NCBI GenBank assembly: GCA_016508695.1
Contig: VNKQ01000006.1
Span: 1,488,001 to 1,552,000, forward strand
Direction: 5' to 3'
Length of the DNA stretch: 64,000 nt
DNA from: Hyphodiscus hymeniophilus
Taxonomy: Eukaryota > Ascomycota > Leotiomycetes > Helotiales > Hyphodiscaceae
In this document: positions 34,334 through 46,044 of the stretch, in pieces
Layout of the letters: each line of letters begins with the position of its first letter
Position numbering within the stretch: the first letter of the stretch is position 1
The notes under the pieces: model-generated
Told to the model about the DNA's origin: nothing
Seen by the model: the letters and a program-made list of their open reading frames with translations, nothing else
The model's database searches: none
Position numbers and translations under genes: made by a program

Positions 34334-35777
34334 ATGGCTGTCAAAGGTATTCCGGGCCGGGCGGTCTATTTGGGAACATTCATCCATAGCAAGAGCTTGG
34401 AGGAGTTGGAATATTTGCATAATTCGGCTGCGTTTGTTGATGAGAAGGGAGCTATCGTAGCAATTGAATTGGACTGTGATCAAAAGAAGGCAGAAGAAGT
34501 TCTGTTGCCTAAGTTGGGCTGGAAGAAAGGCGAGGTCACAGTGAATGTTGCAAAACCAGGACAATTCTACTTCCCTGGGTTCATAGGTATGCTCATTCCA
34601 TTTTCTTGTAGAATATCACTAATCGTCAGTAGATACCCACATCCACGCCTCACAATACCCCAATGCAGGCATCTTCGGGAAAAGCACTCTCCTAGACTGG
34701 TTAAACACCTACACCTTTCCCATGGAAGCCAGTCTTTCCAACCTCACCAAAGCCAACCTAGTCTACTCGCGCGTCATTCAACGTACGCTCTCTCATGGTA
34801 CAACCACAGCATCCTACTACGCCACGATCGACGTCCCAGCCACCAACCTCCTAGCTGATCTCTGTCTCTCACTTGGCCAACGTGCTTTCATCGGCCGCTG
34901 CTGCATGGACACATTGTCCCCTGATTTCTACCGAGATGTCTCAGCCGCTTCCTCGCTCGCTGATACCAAAGCGACGATTTCTCACATCGCAAGCATCGAT
35001 CCTACGTATGCTCTCGTGTCGCCAATTATCACGCCTCGCTTTGCCCCCAGCTGTTCGAGCGAGCTGATGCACAGCCTGGGAGCGTTGCAGAAAGAGACAG
35101 GTCTTCCTATCCAAACGCACATTTCCGAGAACAAGAACGAGGTCAAGCTCGTGGCTGAAATGTTTCCCGATCACGCTTCCTATACCCACGTGTATGACAA
35201 CCACGGCCTGCTCGGGCCGAAGACGATCCTGGCTCATTGCGTGCATCTGACGGAAGAGGAGGTCGATCTCATCAAGCTGCGCGAGGCAAAGATCAGTCAT
35301 TGTCCTGCTAGCAACTCTGCTATCACGTCTGGTACGGCGAAAGTCAGATGGTTGCTTGAGAAGGGTATTGAGATAGGATTAGGGACGGATATGAGTGGTG
35401 GGTACAGCCCAAGTATTTTGGAGGCTGTGAGACAGGCGAGCTTGGTCAGTAGACATGTGGCGATGGAGGGAGATGAGAAGACGAAATTGAGCATGGAGGA
35501 GGTGCTTTATTTGGGAACCAGGGGAGGCGCCAAGGTTATTGGGTTGGAGGAGAAGATTGGTGGGTTTGGTGTGGGTATGGAATGGGATGCGCAACTTATC
35601 GGATTGGGGAGTGTTGAGGAGAATGACTTCAATGGGCAGCTCGATATGGGCGCCGTTGATATCTTTGGTTGGGAGAGTTGGGAAGAGCGGGTTGCGAAGT
35701 GGATCTATAATGGCGATGATAGGAATACACTCTCTGTTTGGGTCAAGGGAAGGTTGGTGCATGAGAGGAAACTTTGA
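34334..35777 (+). CDS. GUD1: Guanine deaminase
   Basis: Hydrolyses guanine to xanthine and ammonia in purine salvage and catabolism; a cytosolic zinc amidohydrolase. Exons 34334-34586 and 34633-35777 give 465 residues. The metal motif GFIDTHIHASQYPNAGIFG spans the intron junction exactly. Further ligands and active-site segments are HISENKNEV, ILAHCVHLT, ISHCPASNSAI and GLGTDMSGGYSPSILEAVRQ. A C-terminal segment (LYLGTRGGAKVIGLEEKIGG, then WVKGRLVHE) completes the composite barrel/sandwich fold. Length and order match fungal guanine deaminases. No purine-pathway neighbour is nearby. Confidence 0.94.
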
Positions 35778-36433
35778 TGCTCTTGGGAAGGTGTTGGGTA
35801 AGCGTTGGTGTTAACGTCGGCGGAAAATTGGTGATGTTTGGATATTTCATAGACAGCGTAGATGGCATGGACTTTTGGAAGGAAATCGGAAGACTATCTT
35901 GTATTGTAACGCACAAAAGATCCTGCTACGGGATCAACAGACGGGGTGATTACCAGGATGGCACAACTGCACCGAACATTCGCGGATCTGGTGTGGTAGT
36001 GATGTGAATCCGTTCAAGTAGGTATTCCACGGTCGGCCTCCACTAAAGGACTATAGTGATCGGGATCAATTTTCGAATTGCTTAGAGACTTTGAGCGACT
36101 AAGCCACACATTAGAAGACCTTGCGAGCAATCAAGAACTCAAAAACCGCCTTTCCTCTGGAGTAGAAAAAACATGGATCAGTCCGAATAATGCAGAGACT
36201 TTGAGCAACTAGCGTCTTTTAAAACTACCTGTACTAATGCGGTAGTTGTATGCTCGAGTTCATCTCTTTTTCTCTTCAACATTATTTCAGCACCGCTTTG
36301 AGCACTTGCTACATCTTGTCTTGGTCTTAATTGCTCCGTCTCTGCACTTGCTAAATGTTTTTATTCAGATCGCTAGAAAGCATTCGGTAGTCTGATAGCA
36401 TGTATTTGAATGCACTCGAGACTCAATAAGCCA
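35778..36433. other. Intergenic region with a direct-repeat pair
   Basis: No gene is supported. AGAGACTTTGAGCGACTA at 36084 recurs as AGAGACTTTGAGCAACTA at 36194 (one mismatch, 110 bp apart). Both flanking genes end into this region, so it is two 3' flanks. Confidence 0.5.
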
Positions 36434-37156
36434 TCATATCTCCGTATCTTCATCCGAATCCAATGCCTCATCAAAAATCATGCTGCTTCGGAATGCGAGA
36501 TGCAAATCCTCCAGAATGTCCATTTCCAATCCCGTATCGTCATGAAAGGAATGAACCTTTATGCTCCGCTCAAAGTGACACTCAATCGACGCGTCCGTCA
36601 ACATACCCAACAAGTCATCGTACTGCATTGTGAGGTCAGGGTTGTTCCCATGCTTCCGAAACTTCAATATGTCCAGTTCTCCCGCAGAAATGTTCAACTG
36701 CAACTTCTTAAAAGACCCATGGCGAGCTCGGCTAGAAAGCAAGGCGAAGCATTTGGGAAGTAGCCTGTAGAGTCTGCTTTCTAGACTGCAAGTGATAGAT
36801 TCGATGCGACGGCTGGCGGTCTGCCCCATGGATTTGAGGGTCCGTTTCAGGGATGCGGCGTTCTCGAAGACGAAGGTGTTGGAGGACCAAAATATGCCAT
36901 CGGTCTCTTGGCAGATCTGCCGGCAACTTCGAGGAAGTGAGAGGGACAAGACATTGTTGTGAGATAAGACGTGTGCTTTCCAATTCGTTTCGGAAGAGGT
37001 GATCAGGCTGGGGCTGGCGGCGGTGTGGAGGGAGAATCTAGGCGTGCGCGATGTTTTGTCCGCGATTGGCGCTACATAGCCGGTTGGGGAGATGAGGACG
37101 AGCTCGTAGATTAAATTGCGGATTTCGCGCGGGAAATCAAGGAAAGATGTTGGCAT
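36434..37156 (-). CDS. 2EXR/F-box-like domain protein, paralogue A
   Basis: A single exon of 240 residues. It begins MPTSFLDFPREIRNLIYELV, a short F-box-like or 2EXR-type motif common in expanded fungal families, followed by the conserved block SLSLPRSCRQICQETDGIFW and SSNTFVFENAASL. The C-terminus is acidic (DEALDSDEDTEI). The next gene downstream on the same strand shares the order of motifs, so the two are probably tandem duplicates. Members are thought to be substrate adaptors or orphan scaffold proteins; the function here is unknown. Confidence 0.75.
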   Translation of the reverse strand: MPTSFLDFPREIRNLIYELVLISPTGYVAPIADKTSRTPRFSLHTAASPSLITSSETNWKAHVLSHNNVLSLSLPRSCRQICQETDGIFWSSNTFVFENAASLKRTLKSMGQTASRRIESITCSLESRLYRLLPKCFALLSSRARHGSFKKLQLNISAGELDILKFRKHGNNPDLTMQYDDLLGMLTDASIECHFERSIKVHSFHDDTGLEMDILEDLHLAFRSSMIFDEALDSDEDTEI

Positions 37157-37519
37157 CGGAGACTGTTAACTGTTTTGCAACTCGAGGTTGCGATTAAGGG
37201 AGTTTGGAGAAGTGGAGAAAATGTTCAACGGCCCGGCCCCCTGACACTGGACCGGGATGTCTTGCAAGTTGCAAACCCAATGTCTTCATTAACTGTATCA
37301 AGCAACATACTATTTGGATTGCATTGAGCCATGCTTTCATCATTGACTTTTAGTAGATAATATATACTTCCACATCAACTCTTGCAAGCCCCCGTCGATC
37401 ATCGTTGAGTCTGAGAACAAGAGATCGTCTCCGATGAAAACATCGCCATTCCATGCCATATGCATTGCAAAGAGCGCTGGTTGAGCCCGTTCGACCCATC
37501 CCTGCTCAAGATAGCGAAG
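37157..37519. other. Spacer between the two 2EXR-like paralogues
   Basis: These 363 bp should contain the promoter of paralogue A and the 3' end of paralogue B. A short GC-rich stretch (CGGCCCGGCCCCC) lies near 37230. No further gene is seen. Confidence 0.4.
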
Positions 37520-38329
37520 TTAGCTATATTTTGCACTCCTGACGAAGGAAATGTGCAGAGGAAATAAAGTAGATTGAGAGAACACTGATTTATCAAGAAG
37601 TAGGGAACCCCGGCTGCGAATACGAACCTTCAATGTCCACTCGCTGATAACTTTGTACACGTCCCTCGGTCGCTGAACCACCGTGATTCTCCGCTCGAAT
37701 GCTGTCTTTGCCTCCTGACCAGTGTGCAGCACATTCAGTAGATCGTCGTACCACGTTCCACTGGACAGTCGCTTCGGCTCGATGGTGGGTCTTATATTAC
37801 CAGTAGGTATGTATTTGCAGATGCGGTCCAGTTGTCCCATACTTAGCACCAAATCCACCTTGCAAAGAGCTGTTGTCCCTCTTTTAGTAAGAAGATCCAT
37901 CGTTTTCAAAAGGATTTCCAAGACGTTGCCTTCGATTGCACCTATGCAAAGACGAATGGAAGCAATGCAACGACTCGGAAATGGACCCAGTCTCTTGAAG
38001 GTGTCAGAGAGACTGTGTGGCGATGGAAAGGTAAAGACGTTTGAGCTCCAGAAAAGACGAGATGTTTCGTTGTAAACTTGGCGGCATGTGCTGGGGAGGG
38101 ATAATGATATGAGGTCGGAACCGGCGGGGGGTGTAAGTGTCTTGATCCCGATCATCGGATCCGTGATCACCAGATAGAAGTGAGGGCCTGAAGCTGAAGC
38201 ACTTCTTGGGTAGTTGTAGCAGAAGGCAGTGCTGCGATTGACAATTGAGACGTATCCAGTTGGAGACAATAGAGCAAGCTTCCAGATCTCTTGACGAAGC
38301 TCGAGGGGAATAGTGAGCAGTGTTGCCAT
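37520..38329 (-). CDS. 2EXR/F-box-like domain protein, paralogue B
   Basis: A single exon of 269 residues beginning MATLLTIPLELRQEIWKLAL with LLSPTGYVS, directly comparable to LISPTGYVA of paralogue A. The second shared block is SLSLPSTCRQVYNETSRLFW and SSNVFTFPSPHSLSDTFKRL. Paralogue B has an extra serine/aromatic insert (about residues 35-55) and a longer C-terminus. Identity is concentrated in the N-terminal half, suggesting an old duplication. No catalytic motif is visible. Confidence 0.75.
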   Translation of the reverse strand: MATLLTIPLELRQEIWKLALLSPTGYVSIVNRSTAFCYNYPRSASASGPHFYLVITDPMIGIKTLTPPAGSDLISLSLPSTCRQVYNETSRLFWSSNVFTFPSPHSLSDTFKRLGPFPSRCIASIRLCIGAIEGNVLEILLKTMDLLTKRGTTALCKVDLVLSMGQLDRICKYIPTGNIRPTIEPKRLSSGTWYDDLLNVLHTGQEAKTAFERRITVVQRPRDVYKVISEWTLKVRIRSRGSLLLDKSVFSQSTLFPLHISFVRSAKYS

Positions 38330-39358
38330 CTTATCTCATTCCAGTCGTCGTTTTCGAACTTTGAGTGAGTGTTGCTGTCTCCGATGAGATATTGTGCGCG
38401 CAACAACGCCCAATCATCAAAGCCCGTGATTCAAACGTCTCTTCAATGCCCGTGATTCAAAAGTCTCCAAGTTCGGAGTGTGAAGAGCGACACGAAGAGG
38501 AGGAGGCTGAGGCCAGTGAATGTATGTCTGGCTGGATAGAATTGACGCCTGCGTGAATTCACTGCACACGGGGGGAGAAAAATAATTTTGTTGCTTTCAG
38601 TTCTTATTGCATTATTTGAGATCTATGGAACGATTAACTTTAGGGACCAGACAGTTCTGGTGAAGCAAGGCAGAGGAGTAGTTCTAAGGACTGTTTTGAT
38701 TTAGACACAATACTCACATTGTGACTGTACTAAACTTACATTGTGACTGTACTGAGCATGGGGCTGGCCAGTTAATGATAAAGAGCAAGATGGCGACAAC
38801 AAGCCGGTGTAGTCTTTCTTTCTAAATGAATCAACGAGGGTGTAGTTTTAAAAATCTAAATATAGACACAAATGGTGAAAGAAGATGCCAACCTTATGGT
38901 CAATGAAGTTGTTTCGCAAGAAACCAACAACAACGAATCATCTCTCCTTTGTGTGGTCTCATTAGACGCGAGGCTGTAAGCGCAGGGGTTGGTGAGAGTG
39001 GGGGACTCCAAGCGAGGCAAGGTCTTTCCTCTGACGAATCACGATGCAGAAGTGCCTTGGTGTGAGGTCAGTGGCTTTCTCAGCCGCCGCGTTTCAAGAT
39101 TATCTGGGCCAAGATATCCCAGTCCACAACCACCTCTCGTTGGACCATCTCGCATGGAATACATAGACCATAAGGACGACGTACGAAGGACTTCCTTCTC
39201 TTTCCCCAATTTGACTCAGAACGAAGTCATCGTATGATTCACGGCTGGCTTCACCAATCTTTCCCTCATTGCTTCCTGAGTATTGCTACTTCCATCTCTA
39301 GTCCGAGAAGGCCTCATACAGCCTTATGTCTCGATAATAACATCGTCGTCTCGCGGTC
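38330..39358. other. Intergenic region with short tandem repeats
   Basis: No gene is supported. GCCCGTGATTCAAACGTCTC at 38422 is repeated with one mismatch at 38448 (26-bp period), and ACATTGTGACTGTACT occurs at 38716 and 38738 (22-bp period). The right part is the promoter of the channel gene. Confidence 0.5.
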
Positions 39359-42300
39359 ATGTCAGCTACAACGTCTTCCGCGCCTTCGGCAACCACCACC
39401 TCCACCATAGGTGGTGGTCAGGGCTCACAAGGGATCAGTCTTGTCGCCCTCCTCTCTGCCATTGCAGTATCTGCCATCATCTTTGGTGTACAGATGCTTG
39501 CATTTGTTCTCTTGAAGGACAAACTGGCGCGAATATTGTAAGTCTGATCTTACTCGTTGGGAGATAAGAAGTCTCTCCGTGGGACTGTCATTAACACCAT
39601 ACAGCAAACCAAAAACCTACCTAGTCCCTGAACGAGAGCGAACAGAACCCCCTCCAAGAACGCCATGGGGTTGGCTCTTTACGATATTCACGTTTCGAGA
39701 CCGTGAAGTCATCAAAAAATGTGGACTCGATGCCTACTTCTTTCTCCGATACTTGCAAACACTTCTCATAATCTTCATACCCATGGCCGTTGTCATTTTA
39801 CCAGTTCTCGTACCCATCAACAACATTGGGGGTAGAGGAGGCAGCTATGCCCTGGAATTCGGGAATTCTACAATTGGAAATTCAACATACTCAGCTACAA
39901 CAGCCAACGTCACTGGACTGGATCAGTTGGCTTGGGGAAATGTGCGGCCAACAAAGACTCACCGATATTGGGCACATTTGATCCTTGCAGTATTGGTTAT
40001 TGTTTGGGTGTGCGGCGTGTTCTTCTCAGAACTGCGAATATACGTTAAGGTCAGGCAAGATTACTTGACATCGGCCGAACATCGTCTCAGAGCATCGGCC
40101 ACAACAGTTCTTGTCAGTGCCATACCACCCAAGTGGCTTACCTCTGAAGCTCTTGGTGGCCTTTATGATGTTTTCCCCGGTGGGATTCGAAACATTTGGA
40201 TCAACCGAAATTTCGACACCTTACTTGATAAGATCCACAAAAGAGACAAGATCTTCAAGAAACTGGAGTCTGCAGAGACCGAGCTTGTTAGAAAAGCAAA
40301 GAAGGCCCAGAAGAAAAAATTACAAGAGGATGAGAAATTAGCTGTAAAAGCGGCTAAGGTGAAACCTCTAACCAAAAAGGAGAGGGCTGAAAGGACCAAG
40401 ATTGAAAACGCTAGCGCTGAACAGTCAGCACAGAGTGGCAGCGGTGTGAGTGCAGGAGATCCGCATCAAGTTCCACATACAGTCGACGATGCTATTGATG
40501 AGGAAGAAGAGAGAACAAGAGAACAAGACACGCCACAAGAGGCACGGGGGAAGTTCAAGCTTCCTGGCCTAGGGGGTCTGGCTGCTGTTGGGCAAGATCT
40601 GGGTCAGGGCTTTAACAAAGGCTTCGGAGCTGTTGGCAAAGCTGGAGAAAATGTCTTCGGGGGAGCTCGCAACGTTGGCAGAGACCTTAACAACACAATT
40701 GAAACTACAAATGGTTTCATAAATTTCGATGAAGCCTCGATGGCAGAAGACGATTTCGATCAATACGGAAGATACCGACCACGCGAAACCAATACCGTCA
40801 CCCCCTATGGTGCAGGATCAGATGAGAACAAACAAAAAGAGGATGACGTCTCACCAACCTCAACCGCGGCCCCCAAGAATGATGTGCGGTTACCAGGTAA
40901 CAATGTCCGGCGTAATGCCCAACGATTTGGTGGGGACGGTGTCGATGAAGTCCCGACTACAAATAATTGGTTTTTATTTTGGAAGCCTCCTGCTGGAGGT
41001 TTCGCTTCTCCTATACCAACTGGCTTCGAAGACGACGATGAGTTCCCTTTAACGCAGGCCGATGGAGGAAGGTCATTTTCAAAAGAGAGAAAACCACTTC
41101 CACAATCGCAGGAAGAAAAGAATGAGGGTATATGGGCAAAGATCAAGTTGGCAGTACCATTCTTTGGAAGTGAAGAATCAACGCCACTTGACTACCCCCT
41201 ATCCTACAACCCTGATTACAAAGAAGACGCACACGGTGCAGCGTGGGAGAAATTTCTCAAACCAAAAGAGCGACCAACCCATAGACTGGCTCGATTTAGC
41301 TGGACTCCCGGCTTCTTACCAGGTATTCCTGGTCTTAACAAAAAGGTTGATACAATCTATTGGTGCCGTGGCGAATTGGCTCGACTTAATCTTGAGATCG
41401 AAATGGATCAGAAGCATCCGGAACGCTTCCCATTGATGAATTCCGCCTTCATTCAGTTCAACCACCAAGTCGCTGCTCACATGGCCTGCCAAGCTGTTAC
41501 ACATCACGTACCCAAGCACATGGCTCCACGAACCGTGGAGATCTCACCTAACGATGTTGTATGGGATAATATGTCAATTAAGTGGTGGGAAGCTTGGATC
41601 AGAACGGTCGTTGTCACAGCCGTCGTTGTAGGCATGATCGTCCTCTGGGCGTTTCCCGTCATTTGGACTGCATCGTTGGCTCAAATTAGCTCTCTCGCAG
41701 GTAGCTATAGTTGGCTTCATTGGCTCAACAGAATTCCGAAGAAGGTACTTCAAGCAATTGCTGGTGTGTTGCCAGCACTCGTGCTGAGTATATTACTTGC
41801 CTTGGTTCCCATGATTTTGGGTTATCTAGCATTCCTCCAAGGTTCCCAAACCGGTATGGAAAAGCAACGAAGTGTGCAACGCTACTACTTTGCCTTTCTA
41901 TTCGTGCAGGTTTTTCTGATCGTCTCCATCTCTGGTACTGCATTCGCAACCCTTGGATCAGCTTCCGCGTTTACGAATATTACTTCCATTCCGGAAACCC
42001 TGGCGGAACAGATACCGAAGGCTGCGAATTATTTTTTCTCTTACATGATTCTGCAGGCCCTATCGACCAGCTCTGGAACTCTCCTCCAAATTGTGACTCT
42101 GGCGCTCTGGTTTATCATGCCGAAGTTCTTCGACAACACTGCCCGAGACAAATGGAAGCGAAACACATCTCTGCAAAGTGTCACTTGGGGGTCCTTCTTC
42201 CCTGTTTACACTAACTTTGCATGCATTGCTCTCATCTACTCTGTTATATCTCCTATAATTATCATTTTCGCAATCATCACCTTCACACTCCTCTGGATCG

Positions 42301-43238
42301 CAAATCGCTATAACATGCTCTACGTTTCCCGCTTCAAGCTTGACACTGGCGGGTTGCTATACCCTACGGCCATCAATCAAACTTTCACTGGACTCTACTT
42401 CATGGAAATCGTCTTGATAGGACTGTTTTTCCTCGTTCGGGACGAGAACAACAACGTTGCTTGCGTTCCTCAAGCAATCATCATGATCGTTGTTGCAGTC
42501 CTGACCATACTCTATCAGGTCATGCTCAATGTGTCTTTCGGTCCTCTATTCAGCCATCTCCCAATTACTTTCGAAGATGAGGCAGTCCTTCGTGACGAGG
42601 CTTTCGAGCGAGCACAGGCCCAAAGACTTGGACTTGACGAGAGTGATGGAATGCTTGCACAAGTTGACGGGGCAGGTACCCAAGGACCTGGTTTTATTGA
42701 GATGTCGAACCTCGATAACGCCCAGAACACTGGGGGGCGATTTAAGAACTCAAAATTAAACCCAGCCAATATGGTCCAGGAGGCTGGGTCATGGGCAGTG
42801 CGATCGGGAAAGAAAATTGGCTCCAAGACTCTCGGCAGGGGGACCGGGAATGACAATGCGGCAGCTGACAATTCAGTCGCAGCATCATCAGTCCATCTTA
42901 TCAGAAGACGCAGACATCGAGATCTCGAGGCACAGCAGAAAATTGCGGATGCATTGTATGGAGGATATAATGACGAAATTGAGGATCTGACGCCCGATGA
43001 GAGAGATGTTCTTGTCAGACATGCCTTCCAGCACCAGGCTCTGAGAGCTAGACGACCTACTGTCTGGATCCCAAGAGATGATATTGGAGTTAGCGATGAC
43101 GAGGTGCAGCGGACGAGGGAGTATGCACAGGATAATATCTGGATAAGCAACGTCGGGGCTGCCTTGGATGGGAAGTGTAGGGTCGTCTATGGGAGGAATC
43201 CACCAGATTTCTCGGAAATTGATTTGATCAACCTTTGA
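39359..43238 (+). CDS. OSCA/TMEM63 (Csc1/Rsn1) family stress-gated cation channel
   Basis: Predicted mechanosensitive or osmosensitive calcium-permeable channel in the plasma membrane. Exons 39359-39537 and 39605-43238 give 1270 residues. Order: a first helix (ISLVALLSAIAVSAIIFGVQ), the family signature KPKTYLVPERERTEPPPRTP, helices ending ELRIYVKVRQDYL, and the RNA-recognition-like cytosolic segment starting RASATTVLVSAIPP. After a very long charged insert the domain resumes at AFIQFNHQVAAHMACQAVTH, followed by the RSN1 7-helix core with WETWIR-like WWEAWIRTVVVTAVV, QALSTSSGTLLQIVTLALWF and FACIALIYSVISPIIIIFAI. Yeast Csc1 is 782 residues; the excess is the roughly 300-residue insert (residues 235-540, acid-, Gly- and Lys-rich) and a 250-residue tail. 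Confidence 0.92.
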
Positions 43239-43554
43239 GCAGTGAAGAGGGTTTGAACTGGAGTTCGGTGAAGAGGTGTGCAGCTACTTTCGCATGGTTT
43301 CATGATGAAGGAGGGCATTTGATTTAGCGGCATGGCGTTGGTTTGGGTTTTGCATGGAACTACGGTTCATGCATTCATTTGGATTTGCATACCCAAGTAG
43401 CAAAGAGTGTAGAATAAAATCGCTACCTGTCATGTGCATTTGCAAACTTTGATTGCGGAGAAGACTTTCTGGGGCTAATCATTTCATTTGGGTTTCCCAA
43501 TCGCATGGATTCTTTCGTGGTTCACTTCAATTGTTTCAGTTTCCTCTGGTCACT
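43239..43554. other. Convergent intergenic region after the channel gene
   Basis: Two 3' flanks in 316 bp, with TTTGGGTTT and CATTTGGATTTGCAT-type repetitive wording. No gene is seen. Confidence 0.4.
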
Positions 43555-44887
43555 CTATGTTCCCTTCAGCCGTCCCCAACTTGATTCCGCGATATCATCT
43601 CCATCGCTGGTTGCCCCATCTAACCTTCCCCAGCTCGCGCTAGAACTGAAAACGCCATCGGCACCCACAACCTTACCGCGATCCCATTCTCTGCCCTCTC
43701 CCTTTTTCGCCCATTTCACGTCCTCCGCCCGTTTCTCGCCCCCCTTTTCCCACTTGCCGATTTCTTCATCGGTGAACCCAGCAGCTCGCAATCGGTCTGC
43801 TCCCTGCTGCTTCCACTTCTGACGGTCGCGTAGAGCCTCCAGTGCTTGATCCCAATCGTTCTCCTCGTCAGGATCCAGCTGTACATCGACGGTGGGATCA
43901 TACGTTGTCGAGAATCTGGAGTCAATTCCAGAGGCCTGAGAGATAGTACCACGGCCTCGAGACCGTACTTCGGGTATTGATGGAGGTCGTGGTCCAATGA
44001 TATCGTCCAAGGGATCAGAATCGTATTCTGGCTTAGGCTCTGGCTTCGGATCTTTTCTAGATGGACGGGACATTTGAAGTTCCGGTGACTCGGACAACTT
44101 TCCCTTGGGTGATCTGGATCGATACCGTGGTCTTTTGCTCTCGCGATCTGTGGGAGAGCGTGAACGACGCCGCCTTCTTTCTTTTCCCCTCTCTCGGTCA
44201 AAAGATACGTCCCTCTTTCGTCTCTTGCGATCATCTTCATCTCGGCCTTCTGAACGACTTCTATGTCGTCTTCGATGACTCTTGTGATCTCTTGTTCTAT
44301 CGTCGTCCTCCTTCCCATCCGCGCCATGCTGCCTGTGTTTTGATATCCTGTCCTCTTTATCGCCATCTCTGCTTCTGTGTTTCCTTCTCTTCTCTTCATC
44401 GCCCTTCAGTTCCGACTGTTCATCCTCACCGGAAGTGTTCGCTTGTCGTCCATCCGAGTCTCGTGTCCTCGTCTTAGTATTTCTGCGCTTGGAAGGCCGC
44501 CCACCTAGGATAGCTGCAATGTCACCCAACTGTCGTCTCCTAATATCTCCACCTCCTACGTGGCTGGCCTTTTCATCGCGATGTACATGACCCCCGAGGC
44601 TATGTAGGCGCGCACGGGAATCTGCGGCTTCCTTGGCTAATAGAGCTGCATTGTGACTGTCAGTATCTTTGATAATGTTTCGAAGAAATCGAGTGTTTGG
44701 TTTGGGTTTGCTGGCTGGAGGTCTGTAGCTGATCAGAACCCAGAAATGGAGCTGGGGAAGTAACTTACTTAGATGTTGAAGAGAACGCTTCTAATCCCAA
44801 GGCCGAATATTTGGTTGCGCTTTCTTTGGCATCTCTTGCAAGAATGCCAGCGACATAGTCGTCAGTTAGGAGCTCGTCGTTCGCCAT
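43555..44887 (-). CDS. Arginine/serine-rich putative pre-mRNA splicing factor (fungal "38B"-type)
   Basis: Minus-strand exons 44887-44769 and 44722-43555 give 428 residues. The N-terminus ANDELLTDDYVAGILARDAK, KYSALGL, and then KPNTRFLRNIIKDTDSHNAA after the intron are conserved in fungal proteins annotated as pre-mRNA-splicing factor 38B. The middle (about residues 115-250) is extremely Arg/Lys/Ser/Asp-rich with many RS dipeptides (RRRRRSRSPTDRESK). The C-terminal third is ordered and acidic/tryptophan-rich: DPDEENDWDQALEALRDRQK, AAGFTDEEIGKWEKGG, VKWAKKGEGREWDRGK and two ASWGRL/SSWGRL repeats. It is probably nuclear, spliceosome-associated. The family name is borrowed; it lacks a classical PRP38 domain as far as I can see. 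Confidence 0.78.
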
Positions 44888-45155
44888 GCTGTACTCGACT
44901 ACCAAAAACACAAAAGCAGCGCCGAATCTTCGGAGAAAACCCAGCTCCTAATTTAGTTGATAGAGCAGGCAAGGATCAGCTATTGAAGTTAGGAAAGGTG
45001 CATCATTTTCGTGGCAAAGTTCTGCTCTTCGTCACCGCTTTCATGATCGAATTTGGCGATTTAAAGGCGGTCTCAGGCGGCGACCAAAAAGTAAACAAAG
45101 CCATCTATCGCGAACTAGAAACCAGCCAAATTCATTTCAGCGAAGTCCTATCAAA

Positions 45156-46044
45156 ATGGCACAATCTCATGAAGACGTTATTGGAACTCTGGCGGAATTG
45201 CAAAAACCCTACGAATTCTCAATCATCAAGCTCGGCGAGCCATTGTTTGGACCTCTCCAGCAAACTTCCGGCGAGCGCACGTCGGACGTGTCCGCAGATA
45301 TTTTCGACAATCCGAGCCCAGCAAGCCTGGAAGCAGATCTAGCACATTACAAGGTTTGTCAGCTACTCGATCTAAGCTGTTTTACTGACTTTGAGACAGG
45401 AACTCTTTTCCAAACTCCGATTCTCATATCTCGAACAAGTCACGAAAGAGAAGTTTATACGCTTCATAGTCGGCGATCCACCTCTTGTAGTCGAGCATCA
45501 AGAAAATGTCGAATTGGAAGAGGTTCTCTCAGTAACGAAGGCTTCTCTCAAGGCACAGAAGGATGAGGTTGCGGAATTAGTTACAGAATTGGAGAAGAAG
45601 GGACGGGAACTGGCTCAGAAGTACGAGGCTATTCAACTACAAACCAGGCAATTGCAGGAAGTACCTGAAAGAATTAGTGAACTTGAAGCCAGTATCGAGC
45701 GACTGAAAGCTGCTCAAGCACCCGGCTCGAATCCGACTCTCAATATGCCTCTAGAAAAGACGTTGGCTTTGGTGGAGGAGAGGAATAGGGAGAGAGCGGA
45801 GTTGGATAGGCAATTGGAACAGCTGCAGGTTATGGTACCGAGAAAGACCAAGGAGTTGGAGAGATTGAATGCGGAGTTGCAGCCACTGGAAGTTAAGAGG
45901 CTGGGAGCAACTGCCTCTGCGAATGAGGCGAAGAGACGGAGAGAAGAGGCGCTTGGTGGAGTGGGTGATGATCTGGAAGAGAGGGGACGCTGGTGGAGGA
46001 GTGTGGAGAGTGGATTGACGGGAATGTTGGGTCTTGAGGCTTGA
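45156..46044 (+). CDS. sos7: Kinetochore protein Sos7, coiled-coil
   Basis: A component of the fungal KNL1-type (Spc7-Sos7) kinetochore complex. Exons 45156-45353 and 45400-46044 give 280 residues. The conserved signature ELFSKLRFSYLEQVTKEKFI and RFIVGDPPLVVEHQENVELE marks the Sos7 N-terminal domain and begins at the splice junction. From about residue 110 to 240 there is a long heptad-rich coiled coil (VAELVTELEKKGRELAQKYE, then ELDRQLEQLQVMVPRKTKEL). The C-terminus GRWWRSVESGLTGMLGL is a short conserved helix. It is head-to-head with the splicing-factor gene, start codons 268 bp apart. Confidence 0.85.

Noticed and set aside
42515..43150. 211-codon minus-strand frame inside the channel gene
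   Set aside because: It is antisense to the end of a clear coding exon and Ser/Arg/Leu-rich as expected from a shadow frame.
43716..44399. 227-codon second minus-strand frame in the splicing-factor gene
   Set aside because: It is the shifted frame of the Arg/Ser-rich repeat region, which is open by codon bias.
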